Shown piece by piece: positions 1 to 9,950 of a stretch of 64,000 bases of DNA (position 1 is its first letter; every line of letters starts with the position of its first letter). The stretch covers positions 23,714,001-23,778,000 of the forward strand of contig NC_056428.1 of assembly GCF_905147365.1 (NCBI RefSeq). Direction: 5' to 3'. The stretch comes from Aricia agestis (Eukaryota > Arthropoda > Insecta > Lepidoptera > Lycaenidae). The notes beneath the pieces were generated by a model, which was not told the origin of the DNA, did no database searches, and saw only the letters and a program-made list of their open reading frames with translations. The translations under genes were made by a program, and so were the position numbers.

Positions 1-314
1 GTGGACCGGTGCGGTAACGTGACACGGTACGTTGACGTGACGTGTAAGTTTACGTCAACGTAACGTAAACATACTTTTTTTTTCTTCACTTTCTCCGTTT
101 TTAACAATAGCAAAAGCAGAATACGTGTTGTGCGGTACACATAAATATAGATCAGTAGTGAAGAATGTAGCAGTTTTACAAGGCATGGCGACGTACAATG
201 TTGCTATATCGTGACATGCATTTTACTTCACATTATCGTAGATTTGCACGTCACGTCCACGTGCCGTTACCGCACCGTTCCACGTTGATGACGTGGAGAT
301 GTGGACAGGCCCTA
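1..314. mobile_element. MITE-like inverted-repeat element, cut by window edge
   Basis: Bases 1-49 (GTGGACCGGTGCGGTAACG...) are a close reverse complement of 241-283. The right arm goes on to ...GTGGACAGGCCC at about 314. The matching left end must lie before base 1, so the copy is truncated by the window and its target duplication cannot be read. No coding capacity. Superfamily unknown. Confidence 0.6.
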
Positions 315-375
315 AGCTTCAACTTAATAAAGAGTTTGACAATATTGGGGCTTATGTCAAAATCTTCATTAAAGC

Positions 376-517
376 TAAGGCCAAACCTACGCGATCAGGC
401 GACTGCGAAGCGGAGTGTCAAGTTGTCAAATGTGTGTTTTGTATACAAAAAACACATTTGACAACTTGACGCAACTTGACGTTCCGTCTCTGACACGTAG
501 GTTTGTTCTAAGCCTTA
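376..517. mobile_element. Foldback MITE with perfect central hairpin
   Basis: Termini TAAGGCCAAACCTACG (376-391) and its imperfect reverse complement (496-517) enclose a central hairpin. Its 18-bp arms at 418-435 and 452-469 are perfect reverse complements and carry TGTCAA-type motifs. No direct target duplication is clear. Non-autonomous DNA transposon by structure; superfamily not assigned. Confidence 0.6.
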
Positions 518-592
518 TAATTAAGTAATTAAAGTCAAACCTGTATATTGTTTACAGGTTCGTTAAAATTCGAAGACATTTTGGGTAAAATT

Positions 593-953
593 ATAGGCCT
601 CCATTTGCGAGGAGGCCTATCGAATTCGGTCGGCCCTCGTATCACGTATCTTGCGAGAGCAATGCGATAGCATAGCGTTTATTGCGCGTTAATTGCTCCA
701 AAATCGCAATTTCGTATCAGCCAAAACAATACGATTGGAATCGATCACTATACATGACACCATTGTGTGTGACATTCATGACACCCAGCAATCACTCGCG
801 CGATTATTGCTAGCGGATTGTTGATCGTTATTTTTACGTGATAAGGTAGCCGATTGATCTCAAAAATCAATGATTCTTTTTTTGGATTTATCATTTGTGT
901 GTGTGCACTAGTCTAGTCAGGTCGGCCTGCGACGATCAGCCTCCTCCTATATG
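593..953. mobile_element. Possible TIR element with terminal hairpin
   Basis: A perfect 10-bp-arm hairpin (ATAGGCCTCC, 593-602 against 611-620) sits at the left. The stretch 609-640 (AGGAGGC...TCG...CGGCC) is imperfectly repeated in inverted orientation at about 920-952. The interior has GATCG/CGATT-rich sequence and no reading frame. It may be a decayed MITE; the boundaries are approximate. Confidence 0.35.
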
Positions 954-1331
954 AAGGTACGAACAGTCCTTGCTCAAGTCGATACGGCTCCTTTTCCGAG
1001 TATAATATGACCTAAACCCACGATAATTATGTGTATCGCCTACATTCCAAACTATAACAAGTAGCAAAGCTCTTAAAATTACTTGGTAATCTTCATCTTT
1101 CCAAGAACTTTAAAGTGGGAGTTAATACAGTTATACTAAGAGGAGTTGCGGCGATTCGATACGTTACCATAAAAGGAAATGTATCTCTGGGGAAATTTAC
1201 TTTTGGTCTGAGGAAAAAATTAAAAATTATCATAATCCATCAGCTGTCAGTGTGATATTTCAGTTGCGTACACACAGACAAACAAAATATTAGGTAATGT
1301 TACAAGCATAATATACATCCTTACATTTTAA
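954..1331. other. Unannotated spacer
   Basis: AT-rich sequence with no reading frame, tandem repeat or inverted repeat that I can recognise. Confidence 0.5.
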
Positions 1332-1980
1332 AACGCCTCCGTGTCCCCGCTCTAAGGCACTTGGAGCAGGACTCGGAGGTCGTGGGTTCGATTCCCACTT
1401 TGGAAACATAATATTATTGTTTTCCCCATATTTAGTTAGAACACTGCAGGCTGATCACCTGATTGTCTGACAAAAAGACGATCTCGATGCGTCGGATGGG
1501 CATGCACAAGTAAAAAGTCGGTTGGTCATCCATCCCAATGGGTTATGAGAGTAAAGGAATAGAGAGTGGTCTTGTGTACCCCAACATTTTTTTTTTTTTT
1601 TATGAAATAAGGGGGCAAACGAGCAAACGGGTCACCTGATGGAAAGCAACTTCCGTCGCCCATGGACACTCGCAGCATCAGAAGAGCCGCAAGTGCGTTG
1701 CCGACCTTTTAAGAGGGAATAGGGTAATAGGGGAGGGTAGGGAAGGGAATAGGGTAGGGGTTAGGGGATTGGGCCTCCGGTAAACTCACTCACTCGGCGA
1801 AACACAGCGCAAGCGCTGTTTCACGCCGGTTTTCTGTGAGAACGTGGTATTTATCCGGTCGAGCCGGCCCATTCGTGCCGAAGCATGGCTCTCCCACGTA
1901 TATAGTGGGATATCTCCCACATAGTCCTGGTTTCAATGAAACCGGCCACCGTCACTGAAACTATTGTGGGAACTATTATT
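1332..1980 (+). mobile_element. tRNA-derived SINE (family D), split by a second SINE
   Basis: The head resembles a tRNA gene: GCCTCCGTG at 1334 and a B-box-like GGGTTCGATTCCC at 1384-1396. The body (GCAGGCTGATCACCTGATTG...) matches the intact copies at 16246 and 28668. It breaks at about 1587, where a poly-A SINE is inserted, and the 3' part (GGTTTCAATGAAACCGGCC...) resumes at about 1900-1980. Transcription would be by RNA polymerase III from the internal promoter. The A-box region is degenerate in this copy. Confidence 0.8.
1587..1899 (-). mobile_element. Poly-A SINE (family A), full length
   Basis: The minus strand begins at ACGTGGGAGAGCCATGCTTC and ends at CCCCCTTATTTCATA plus poly-A (poly-T at 1587-1601). 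It belongs to a family with about eleven copies here. The body holds a polypyrimidine tract (GGGAATAGGG-type on +) and an imperfect hairpin around AAACAGCGCTTGCGCTGT. It lies inside the tRNA SINE at 1332-1980, so it inserted later. No obvious tRNA-like promoter, so its parent RNA is unknown. Confidence 0.85.
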
Positions 1981-1983
1981 ATT

Positions 1984-2425
1984 AGGGTTCCGTACCCAAA
2001 GAGTAAAAACGGGACACTATTACTGAAACTTCGATGTCTGTCCGTCTGTTCGTCTGTCCATCTGTCTCCAGGCTGTAACTCAAGAACGGTAATAGCTAGA
2101 GAGTTGAAATTTTCACAGATTATGATTCTGTTGCCGCTATAAAAACAAATACTAAAAACAAAATAAATTAAATATTTAAGGGGGGCTCCCATACAACAAA
2201 CGTGATTTATCAAACATTTTTTGCTCGGTATCAATGATGACAACAGGTAGGCACACAAATTTTCACAAAAGCTTTAATTATATGTGGACTTTAACAATTA
2301 ATAATAATATTTAAATGAAATAAAAATTTAAGGAGGCTCCCATACAAAAAACACAATTTTTGGCCTATTTTTGCTGTATAACGGTACGGAACCCTTCGTG
2401 CGCGAGTTCGACTCGCACTTGGCCG
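1984..2425 (+). mobile_element. GGGTTCCGTACC element (family B)
   Basis: It starts GGGTTCCGTACCCAAAGAGT, has a GTCTGTCC-rich tract, the motif CAGGCTGTAACTCAAGAAC and TTGCCGCTATA, and ends with inverted terminus GGTACGGAACCC (2383-2394) plus GACTCGCACTTGGCC. At least nine full or partial copies occur in the window in both orientations. Terminal inversion suggests a non-autonomous DNA element, but no target duplication is evident. Confidence 0.75.
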
Positions 2426-2502
2426 ATTATTATTCAATTTTACCTCATTACCTCCTTAAGGTGCTCCCTCACTAGGAGCATTCGCGTGTAATGTAATAGT
2501 AC

Positions 2503-2850
2503 TTGGATGACCGAGCTTTGCTCGGTATAGCAAACACTCATTGACTTCCTGTTACTTAATAACGCCATCTGCTGGTCGTTAAAACAATTACTTGCTAACA
2601 AAATAGTATTATTATTCGCCAATAGATGTCAGGAAGAGGCATATTTTTCAGTTTACAAAACACGAATAAAAATACATTTTCTGAAAATGATTCCTAGCTA
2701 GATCGATTTATCGCCCCCGAAACCCCCTATATACTAAATTTCATGAAAATCGTTGGAGCCGATTCCGAGATTCCAATCATATATGTATATATATATATAT
2801 ATATATTTATACAAGAATTGCTCGTTTAAAGATATAAGATTATAGATTCG
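2503..2850 (+). repeat. Family C repeat (GAGCTTTGCTCGGTAT...GCTCGTTTAAAGATATAAGAT)
   Basis: It contains CCTAGCTAGATCGATTTATC, CGCCCCCGAAACCCCCTATA, ATTTCATGAAAATCGTTGGA and a TA microsatellite before AAGAATTGCTCGTTTAAAG. Five copies share this order, at 2503, 23622, 29989, 35996 and 55555. This one lies inside MITE O. Probably a retroelement tail; class uncertain. Confidence 0.7.
2766..2807. repeat. TA microsatellite
   Basis: An interrupted TA run inside the family C repeat. The same position is expanded to 90 bp in the copy at 23622. Confidence 0.9.
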
Positions 2851-3148
2851 TCCATTAGATAGTTAGATACATTGCATTACGGTACTATTCGTAGCGGTAC
2901 TTCTATAACAGACGAGCATTCGCTATAACATTACAGATTCGACTTTGAGCATTCCTTAGCAAGTTGACTTCAGTCTTAACTGTCACGAATCACGTCGTAG
3001 CAAATTGATCTTACAAGTTGTATCAAGATATTATAAATCGTATACAAGGTTCGCATTGTAATGCTCAGTTCTCCTCCCTTACTGATGTAATGCTTGACTC
3101 TGTAACGTTACATTACAAGCGAATGCTCTCAGTTAGGGAGCACCTTTA

Positions 3149-3968
3149 CACATAAAATTATCTGAAACGTATTAAGCCACAAAGTTAATGTTAACTTTAA
3201 AGTTTTAAAAGCCACTTGAAAGGAAAATGATAAATTATTTGAATTTTGTCATTGACAGAGAAATATAAAATACTTTACAAGCCTATATAAATTAATCGTA
3301 TATATAGATTAAAGGTGTGTTAAGTTAATAGTGATGGAAAACCTTATACAAACATTTTTTCTTTTAAGACTTTCCTTGAATCTAAAGTATTTAGTTTAAT
3401 TGAGACCTTATCTTTTCCAAATTAATGGCGTTTTAGGAGTTTTTCTCTACCGTTTTCTGTAATTAAAAGTATTGTTTACCTGCTCGACCTTGCCTGACCA
3501 AATCTTGTTAAGGAGGTAAATAGGTAAGCTCGTTAAGGGCACAGTAACAAAATATTGTCTTGGGTAAATTTAATATTTCACCTTTTGTACTTCTAAGACT
3601 TGATTTATATGCATCCGCCCGAACGCGCGTTTTGGCGACTATACCGTGAGATCACAATTGTATGTAAAATATGATCTTGCGGTGTAGCGGCCAAACCGCT
3701 CGTTCACGAGGACTCATATAAATAATAAGGGTTTTACGTGATAATTATTCTTTGATCCAAACCAAAAAGTAACTAAATTTCTTAATTATGTCAAAATTTT
3801 GTATGTGTGGCTCGTCTCATAGTTTGGTCTATGAAGCTACTTGTAGAGTCTTACCCAAATAATGCTCGAAAAGTTACGTGAGTTTTTTTTAACATTCTCT
3901 ACATGAGAGTCTGTGAGTTTTGGCTGGGTCGCTTCTCCCCTAATATAATAGCGTAATTTGTGGACTGA
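3149..3968. other. Spacer with a family M fragment
   Basis: Mostly AT-rich with no recognised feature. At 3617-3712 lies a fragment with ACCGTGAGATCACAA and GTGTAGCGGCCAAACCGCTC. Related pieces occur at 48345-48460 and 58515-58545. Confidence 0.4.
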
Positions 3969-4118
3969 GGGTCAATTCAGACCGCAACGCGACGCGTAGA
4001 TCCATTTCTTTTGTACTGAATTGACAGATTTCAATTGCGTGAGACGTCTTGCAAATCTGTCAAATCCATACAAATTTAAAAATGCATTGACGCGTCGCGT
4101 TGCGGTCTGAATTGACCC
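3969..4118. mobile_element. MITE family F, copy 1
   Basis: Terminal inverted repeats GGGTCAATTCAGACCGCAAC and GTTGCGGTCTGAATTGACCC, followed by CGACGCGT on both sides. The flanks are TGA on the left and TTA on the right, a degraded TTA duplication. A clean TTA pair flanks the copy at 31679. Confidence 0.85.
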
Positions 4119-4121
4119 TTA

Positions 4122-4426
4122 AAGTTTTACGTTGTGTCTACGAGATTCGTAGCAATATCGTAGCACTTCGTAGCATCCGATTATATGGACAAAATTTAAT
4201 ATTATCAAATGGCATTTTTGTTATATTACCGACTTAATCCGACGGAGGGTTATATTTTTAGATTGTTCGATATTATGTATTTATATGTTCTTGGCATTGG
4301 CATCAAATTTTAAGAAGAAACTCTAATTATTATAGTTTTGTAGTAGTGTAGTATGAGACTAGGAGTGACTGGGTACATTGCAATCTGTTATAATTGTTAT
4401 TATGTTATATAATATATTTATATATT
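4122..4426. other. Unannotated spacer
   Basis: AT-rich; contains TAGCA-type short repeats (GTAGCAATATCGTAGCACTT). Nothing else recognised. Confidence 0.4.
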
Positions 4427-5008
4427 AATACGTGAGCCAAAAACTTTGTATCCCTTTTGACGAAAAATGGGGAAACGTAAGTGAATGAAATTTTGCACAG
4501 TTATAGTTTATATGGTGAAGGAGTGCATCTAGCTAATATTATTTTGAAATAATGCTTTTATCATACATTTTTTTTAAAATTAAACATTACACACACTACA
4601 AGACACATACTAGGAAAAATGACAGATTTTTGAGTGACAAGCCTGTACATACGATTTTTTTTTTAAATATCTATGGACGCTTCACACCACGTCAGTCTGG
4701 CCCCGTGCTAAGTACCTAAAGGACTTGTGTTACAGGTACCAGACAACGGAAATATATTTAATACTTTTATACTATACATATATTTAAGATTTTTTATTAT
4801 ATCATACACATATTTAATACACATCCAAGCCCGGGAACTTTGAAAACTCTTTGATCCGTCGGTGGGATTCGAACCCGCGACCTCCGGCTTGAGCTACCAA
4901 CGCGCTCACCACTGAGCCACAGAGGTCGTCAAAATTATACTCTTTTATTTATGGTTGAAGTCTGTTGACAACAAGTTGACAAATTGAAAATGGATTATAG
5001 TTTTTTTA
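4427..5008 (+). repeat. Family E repeat, copy 1, split by a SINE
   Basis: The left part (AATACGTGAGCCAAAAACTT ... CCTGTACATACGA, to 4654) and the right part (AATTATACTCTTTTATTTAT..., from 4933) are contiguous in the second copy at 31621-32062. That copy therefore shows the uninterrupted site. Probably a retroelement tail; class unknown. Confidence 0.8.
4655..4932 (-). mobile_element. tRNA-derived SINE (second tRNA family)
   Basis: On the minus strand the head reads CTCTGTGGCTCAGTGGTGAG (A-box-like; + strand 4908-4919) followed by GGTCGCGGGTTCGAATCCCA (B-box-like; + strand about 4864-4876). The body carries TTCCGTTGTCTGGTACCTGT and ACACAAGTCC, and the 3' end is a poly-A tract (poly-T at 4655-4663). 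It interrupts family E; the paralogous empty site is at about 32005. Confidence 0.85.
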
Positions 5009-5770
5009 TTGAATCTTAGATACTATTAGACAAAGCTTACACGGCCAGTCTGAGATCAGCTGAGTCCCAGAGACAAGAGTTGAAAAAAATATATGATAAA
5101 GTGAATCTTTTTTTACAAAATATAGGTAGTAGTATTAATGTCGTTGAAACTAAGGTCGAATTTCGTCCATTAAATTATTTCTTCGTATATCTACTCACCT
5201 GGTACTACCTACTTAGTACATACGTGATGTAACCCTTCAGTCATTATTCGCCGCAAGCGTTCAAAAATAAAGGGTTGAAAACGTTGAGATATTTCTATTC
5301 TTTGTGCAACTGGGGGAGGATTTGAGCAAAGTTTAATAAGTACTAGGCTGTGGTTTTGTCTGTATTTTGTTGACGGCAAATAATCAATTGAGTTTTTCTG
5401 TATAGTTAAATACATATCGAGCTTATGTGGAGTGGGCAAGCTATTGTATTATCTAATTCGCATAACAGGCAGATCATATTCTAATATCATTAAATATTGC
5501 AATATTAATATCACGTATACTACTGATAATAATGTTAGTGGACATTGCATAATATAGCAAACAAAAAAACAAACATTCTCTCATAAAAACTAATAACTTG
5601 TTAACATTTTTTATTTACCTTTATTTCTATAATTTAAATCCGTGTAGGGCGATGATTCAAATTTCAAAGAGACAAACTTTATTTTGAGCTATGTCTACGG
5701 TTAAGACTTATTTTAGGCAAGTTTTATTTAATTAGAAACTTCAGTCAAATTTTGAATTTTCAACTATAAC
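5009..5770. other. Unannotated spacer
   Basis: AT-rich. Short frames here lack splice signals or recognisable domains. No repeat recognised. Confidence 0.5.
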
Positions 5771-5899
5771 GGGCTTAGCCAACACATTTTCTTTACCGTT
5801 TCTTTATTGAACGCTTATATGTCTTGTATTCTCTATTCCACACGTTTTTGATCGGCGATTCTATAAAGAAGCGATAAAGAAAACTTGCCGGCTAAGCCC
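5771..5899. mobile_element. Short MITE with GGGCTTAGCC termini
   Basis: The left arm GGGCTTAGCCAACACATTTT and the reverse complement of the right arm (GGGCTTAGCCGGCAAGTTTT) align for about 40 bp with few differences. Length is 129 bp. No convincing target duplication. Confidence 0.7.
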
Positions 5900-6036
5900 C
5901 CCGGGTACCTACATAGTAAAACTATTGCATTCGATAGTTCGACGGAGAAGTTAGACAGAAGTTGACATAACTCATCGCTAGATGACATGGCGCTTGCGTA
6001 TAAAACTCCGTATCTCATCTTTATATAAATAAAAAT

Positions 6037-6498
6037 TAATCCATATTCCCTTGGTCATGACATCACGCGTAAACGGCTGGACCGATTTTGCTGAAATTTG
6101 GTATAGAGATACTTTGAGTCCCGAAAAAGAACAAAGCGGCCAAACTATATAAATCGAGCCGAACACTTTGATCTTTAACTTCAAATAAAACATTGTGATG
6201 TCTTGAGAAAATAGTCACAAATTACGCCACGCTAAAAAAGCGTGAGAGGTAAGACCTACGGCAAATTGGCAAATTCAATATTCTATTCCCAAGACCCAAA
6301 GTGGTTTTCATAGGTTGCGGCTTCGTACTCAGATTATGGCGCGAATGCGATTTACTTCCATTACACCAATTTCATGCCGTTTTGCTTCTAAACATATTTT
6401 TGATATTTTTACTTTTTGATGTAAGTATATTTTTTTAACATTTGATTTTTTTTGGTCCCTAGATTATAAACAAGAAAACAAGTATCATATTCCTTGTT
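6037..6498 (+). repeat. Family H fragment and spacer
   Basis: At 6052-6140 lies the family H core (GGACCGATTTTGCTGAAATT, TATAGAGATACTTTGAGTCC). The rest, to 6498, has no recognised feature. Confidence 0.6.
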
Positions 6499-7053
6499 AG
6501 GGTTCCGTACCCAAAGGGTAAAAACGGGACCCTATTATTGAGACTTCGATGTCTGTCCATCTGTCCGTCTGTCTCCAGGCTGTAACTCAAGAACCGCTAT
6601 AGCTAAATTTTCACAGAATGTGCATTTCTGTTGACGCCGTATTTGTTGTTATACAACAAATACTAAAAACAAAATTTGTGAACATTTCAAGTGCCTATTG
6701 CCATTATTAATATAGAGCAAAAGTAACAAAAAAAAATAAGTTTGTTGTATGGGAGCCCCCCTTAAATATTTAATTTGTTTTGTTTTTATTATTTTTTATT
6801 ATAGCGGCAACAGATATACACAATCTGTGAAAATTTCAGAAGTCTAGCTATAGCAGGTACAGCCTGAAAACAGACAGACAGACAGACAGATATCAAAGTC
6901 AAGCTTGACCGCTGTACGTAAAGTCGACCCTCGTAGCATACTCGTAGCATATATTTAGTATGCTAGAAGTATGCTACCAGGGTCAACTTTACAGCGGTCA
7001 AGCTGTAGTACCTAAATATGGGTCCCGCTTTTACCCTTTGGGTACGGAACCCT
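6499..7053. mobile_element. Head-to-head foldback of family B element, with nested hairpin
   Basis: Both ends carry the same family B terminus in opposite orientation: GGGTTCCGTACCCAAAGGGT at the left, ACCCTTTGGGTACGGAACCC at the right. The GTCTGTC tract and CAGGCTGTAAC motif also occur inverted. A normal copy ends instead with CTCGCACTTGGCC. A 103-bp inverted-repeat insert lies at 6902-7004. Confidence 0.75.
6902..7004. mobile_element. Small hairpin MITE inside family B foldback
   Basis: Arms AGCTTGACCGCTGTACGTAA and TACAGCGGTCAAGCT are inverted, and the match runs inward through GTCGACCCT and GTAGCATACT. Almost the whole 103 bp folds back. It interrupts the GTCTGTC tract of the host element. 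Confidence 0.7.
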
Positions 7054-7087
7054 TAAAAGTGACAAAGAAAAAGTCTTGACTAGAGGT

Positions 7088-7230
7088 TGTTGTTACAATG
7101 CAATACTAGCCACTGGCCATTGGGCAGCGATAAAGAAGAGAGTCGAGTGCTCTTGTGTACGGAAACACTTGGGCACTATAAACTTTTACGCTGGTCAATT
7201 TTAATGCCAACTGTCACTGAAATTGAGATC
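7088..7230 (+). mobile_element. Diverged 3' part of tRNA SINE family D
   Basis: The order of motifs matches the tail of the intact copies: TGCTCTTGTGTAC, ACACTTGGGCACTATAAA, TGTCACTGAAATTG. The tRNA-like head is missing. Confidence 0.5.
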
Positions 7231-7975
7231 ATTATTATTTCACGCTGGCAAGGCCATGTTTACAAAATAATAGTTGCAATTTGTTCCCGGTTAGTCAGAC
7301 GGACAGTTAATTAAGTATTTGAACTGAGCCCTTTGCGGTTCAAAGGTAACAAACAGTTAAGCCAGGGTCTCCTGATTGATACACAAATTAATTCGGGATC
7401 TAACCTTCCATGTAATATATACGTATATACAGTGTTAAACATCATCTGTTGATGGTTCTACATAAAAGGTTATATACTTACAATATTTGACGGGTTGTAA
7501 ATTGTATATCTGTAGAAAGATTATTTAAATTTGTATATGCCATACGTAAATGGCATATAATTTAAATATATCAGTATGTTGTCAGTTTCTTTCGTTTCGA
7601 AATTTTATCAAAATAGACCCAGCAATTTCGAAGGAGTTTAGTTATAGACACGTTGTAACTCTGCCTGTCTACAACGGTTGCCTAAAAAGGTTAAGTTTAT
7701 TTGTTTTACTAAGCGTAAAATTGTAGAATAATTAAATTGAAGAAAATAATACTCGTACAACAATATGTACATGCAGGAGGATATAATATTTTATTATTGT
7801 CTAAACTATTTCGTATACATATGAGAATATAAAGTGAATGCGTAATAAAAGGAAGTTGTTTTGTTTATTCCAGTTCCAGTTAGTTTTAGTACATCATGCA
7901 GTGGAGAAGATCCATAAGCACTAATATTATAATTTATGCCAAAGTGTAAGTTAAACGATTAACTTTATTGGGCAA
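7231..7975. other. Unannotated spacer
   Basis: AT-rich sequence with short palindromic patches (GCCATACGTAAATGGC near 7540). No gene or known repeat recognised. Confidence 0.4.
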
Positions 7976-8472
7976 CTAGATGTTCCGCACGGCTTCGCCC
8001 GTGTAATTTAGCGTACCTATGTCCTTTAACGTGGTCTATTCTTCATGTGTGCCAAATAACATAAAAATTGCTCGAATAGTTTTACTTAAGATAATAAGCA
8101 ATTTTAAATAATTTCCTCCGATTTTTCCACATTTTCCTCTATTTCTTCGTTCCTATTAGTCTAAGCGTATTAAAATATAGCCTATAAATGGAATATCTAA
8201 CACTGAAAGAATTTTTCGTATCGGACCTGTGATTAGCGCGTTTAAATAAGCCCTTTCAAATAATTTCCCCCCGTTTTTTACACATTTTCCTCTATTTCTT
8301 CACTCCTATTAGTATTAGCGTGATAAAATATAGCCTATAACCTTCCTCAATAAATGGGCTATCGAACACTGAAAGATTTTTTCAAATCGGACCAGTAGTT
8401 CCTGAGATTAGCGCGTTCAAACAAACAAACAAATAAACTCTTCCGCTTCATAATATTAAAGTATAGAAGTAT
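7976..8472 (+). repeat. Family G retroelement tail with two tandem units
   Basis: It starts TAGATGTTCCGCACGGCTTC and contains two units about 150 bp apart (TTTCCACATTTTCCTCTATT ... ATCGGACC...GATTAGCGCG). It ends with CAAACAAACAAA and CTTCATAATATTAAAGTATA. Related copies are at 57205 and from 61824 to the window end. Likely the 3' region of a non-LTR element; no coding part remains. Confidence 0.7.
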
Positions 8473-8762
8473 ATAGATATCACCTATTGAACAATGTTAT
8501 TGAACTATTTATTTGATAATAAGATTCAAAGGCGGGCGCGTTCAATATCAAACCTAGACGGACAATAATATTGCACGATACGTGATATTGCACAATAAAT
8601 TTGATCGTCTAAGGGGCCGCTAATGAGTACTTGAATTTATATTATATAATTCAGGACATAGGAAGTTTTATGTGCGAAAAAATGAGATATTTAAATATAT
8701 GAGATAAACTAATGTTTGCGCAACGTCTAGTATTATGTAATAAAGTTTAACTTTAGCGTAAG

Positions 8763-8930
8763 GACACATCTGCCGAACGTACCGAGCCGAAAGTTCCGCC
8801 GACGGAAGGTTACGCACTAACTGAACGCGCTGTAATTTACGCTGATGTGGCATAGCTCATAGAGAACTTGAAATACATTGCGAGCGTATTGAGCCGAACC
8901 TGAGCCGAACGCTCTGCAGATGTACCGCGA
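8763..8930. mobile_element. Possible MITE with GAGCCGAA motifs
   Basis: ACATCTGCCGAACG at the left and CGCTCTGCAGATGTAC at the right are inverted. GAGCCGAA occurs at both sides. Boundaries and class are uncertain. Confidence 0.35.
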
Positions 8931-9051
8931 CACTAGGTAAGATAATTCTTTAAGGGTGTATAAGTGTCCCTTGTGTAGTTGTATCGAGTTCACAGTTAAA
9001 GTAGCAGCGCTGAAAGAGTTACCTTTTTTAAATTATTTTAAATTTAGTTTT

Positions 9052-9098
9052 GGCACGAATGGGCCGGCTCGACCGGAGAAATACCACGGGCTCACAGA
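9052..9098 (+). mobile_element. Head-only fragment of SINE family A
   Basis: Matches about 47 bp of the 5' region (GGCACGAATGGGCCGGCTCG ... AATACCACG) and then stops. It lacks the polypyrimidine body and poly-A, so it is not ordinary 5' truncation. Confidence 0.65.
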
Positions 9099-9296
9099 TG
9101 CAGAAGTTAAAACTCATATGGCACCACTATTTTCATAGCAAGCTCTATACAATATACATACACCCCTAAAACATTATCACTCGTTTCTATTATACAGTAT
9201 AATTTAGTGCTAGAGAGTAATAAACATATAACTCATATTATGAGGTTAAATTAGAATTAATTAGGATAAACGCTTTACTACCGTATCATATTTTAA

Positions 9297-9501
9297 AGGT
9301 GAAGCCAAACGAACATAGTTTTTGACTTGTGAGTCGCAGAATTTCGGTCGCATAAATATCTTTTCATACAAAGCATGACCCACAAAATTACACTCATGGG
9401 AATCAAACAGGACTTTTGTATGAAACTGAATGCAGCAGAATTTCTGCCAGCCGAAATTCTGTGACTCACAACTCACAAATTACGCTCGTTTGGCTTCACC
9501 C
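9297..9501. mobile_element. MITE with GGTGAAGCCAAACGA termini, TAA duplication
   Basis: Left terminus AGGTGAAGCCAAACGA and right terminus TCGTTTGGCTTCACCC are inverted. The match continues inward (GTGAGTCGCAGAATTTCGG against CCGAAATTCTGTGACTCAC). TAA flanks both sides (9294-9296 and 9502-9504). The 3-bp TWA duplication suggests PIF/Harbinger. Confidence 0.75.
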
Positions 9502-9683
9502 TAATAAGCATGAAATTCGTGATGCTGAAATATAATACTCGGTGACTGTGACGTTATTATCTACGTCGGTTTTAATGTTATAGTTTTGGTTATATGATAA
9601 TGCCAGTCAACAGAAGTTCTGTTAGTAATCAGTTATCTCATAAATAATATGCATACTAATTTACTTATAATAATAATTTTATA

Positions 9684-9845
9684 AGGTTCAACGGTTTGGG
9701 CGTGAAGAGTTATGTCACGCCCGAACCGCTAAACCCATTTTGCTGAAATTTGGCATAGAGATACCTTGAGTCCCGAGAGATTACATAGGATACTTTTCAA
9801 CCCGGAAAAATGTACGGTTTTGGCGTAACGGCGTCAACTAGTATA
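9684..9845 (+). repeat. Family H repeat with a small foldback
   Basis: Core motifs: CCATTTTGCTGAAATTTGGC, TACCTTGAGTCCCGAG, CCCGGAAAAATGTACGG, and an end CGGCGTCAACTAGT. The segment GGTTTGGGCGTGA...TCACGCCCGAACC at its left is a local inverted duplication. Confidence 0.65.
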
Positions 9846-9849
9846 TTAT

Positions 9850-9950
9850 TATGAAATTCTTATGTAGCGAGGGGCAAACGAGCAAACGGGTCACCTGATG
9901 GAAAGCAACTTCCGTCGCCCATGGACACTCGCAGCATCAGAAGAGCTCCA
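9850..9950 (-). mobile_element. SINE family A, 3' fragment
   Basis: Only the poly-A-proximal 90-100 bp remain (GGGCAAACGAGCAAACGGGT to GCATCAGAAGAGCT). This is the expected 5'-truncated form of a target-primed insertion. Confidence 0.8.

Larger units (their letters stand above)
2459..3145. mobile_element. MITE family O, TTA target duplication, carrying an insertion
   Basis: The left terminus AGGTGCTCCCTCACTAGGAG and right terminus CTCTCAGTTAGGGAGCACCT are inverted. They are flanked by TTA at 2456-2458 and 3146-3148. A 3-bp TTA duplication is typical of PIF/Harbinger-type elements. The interior is broken at about 2500-2930 by a family C repeat. A second copy lies at 39676-40489. Confidence 0.8.

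Noticed and set aside
593..620. Transcription terminator hairpin
   Set aside because: Bacterial-type terminators do not apply to this eukaryotic context, and no T-tract follows.
4860..4930. tRNA gene on the minus strand
   Set aside because: A- and B-box-like motifs are present, but it is continuous with a SINE body and poly-A and does not fold as a complete tRNA with normal spacing.
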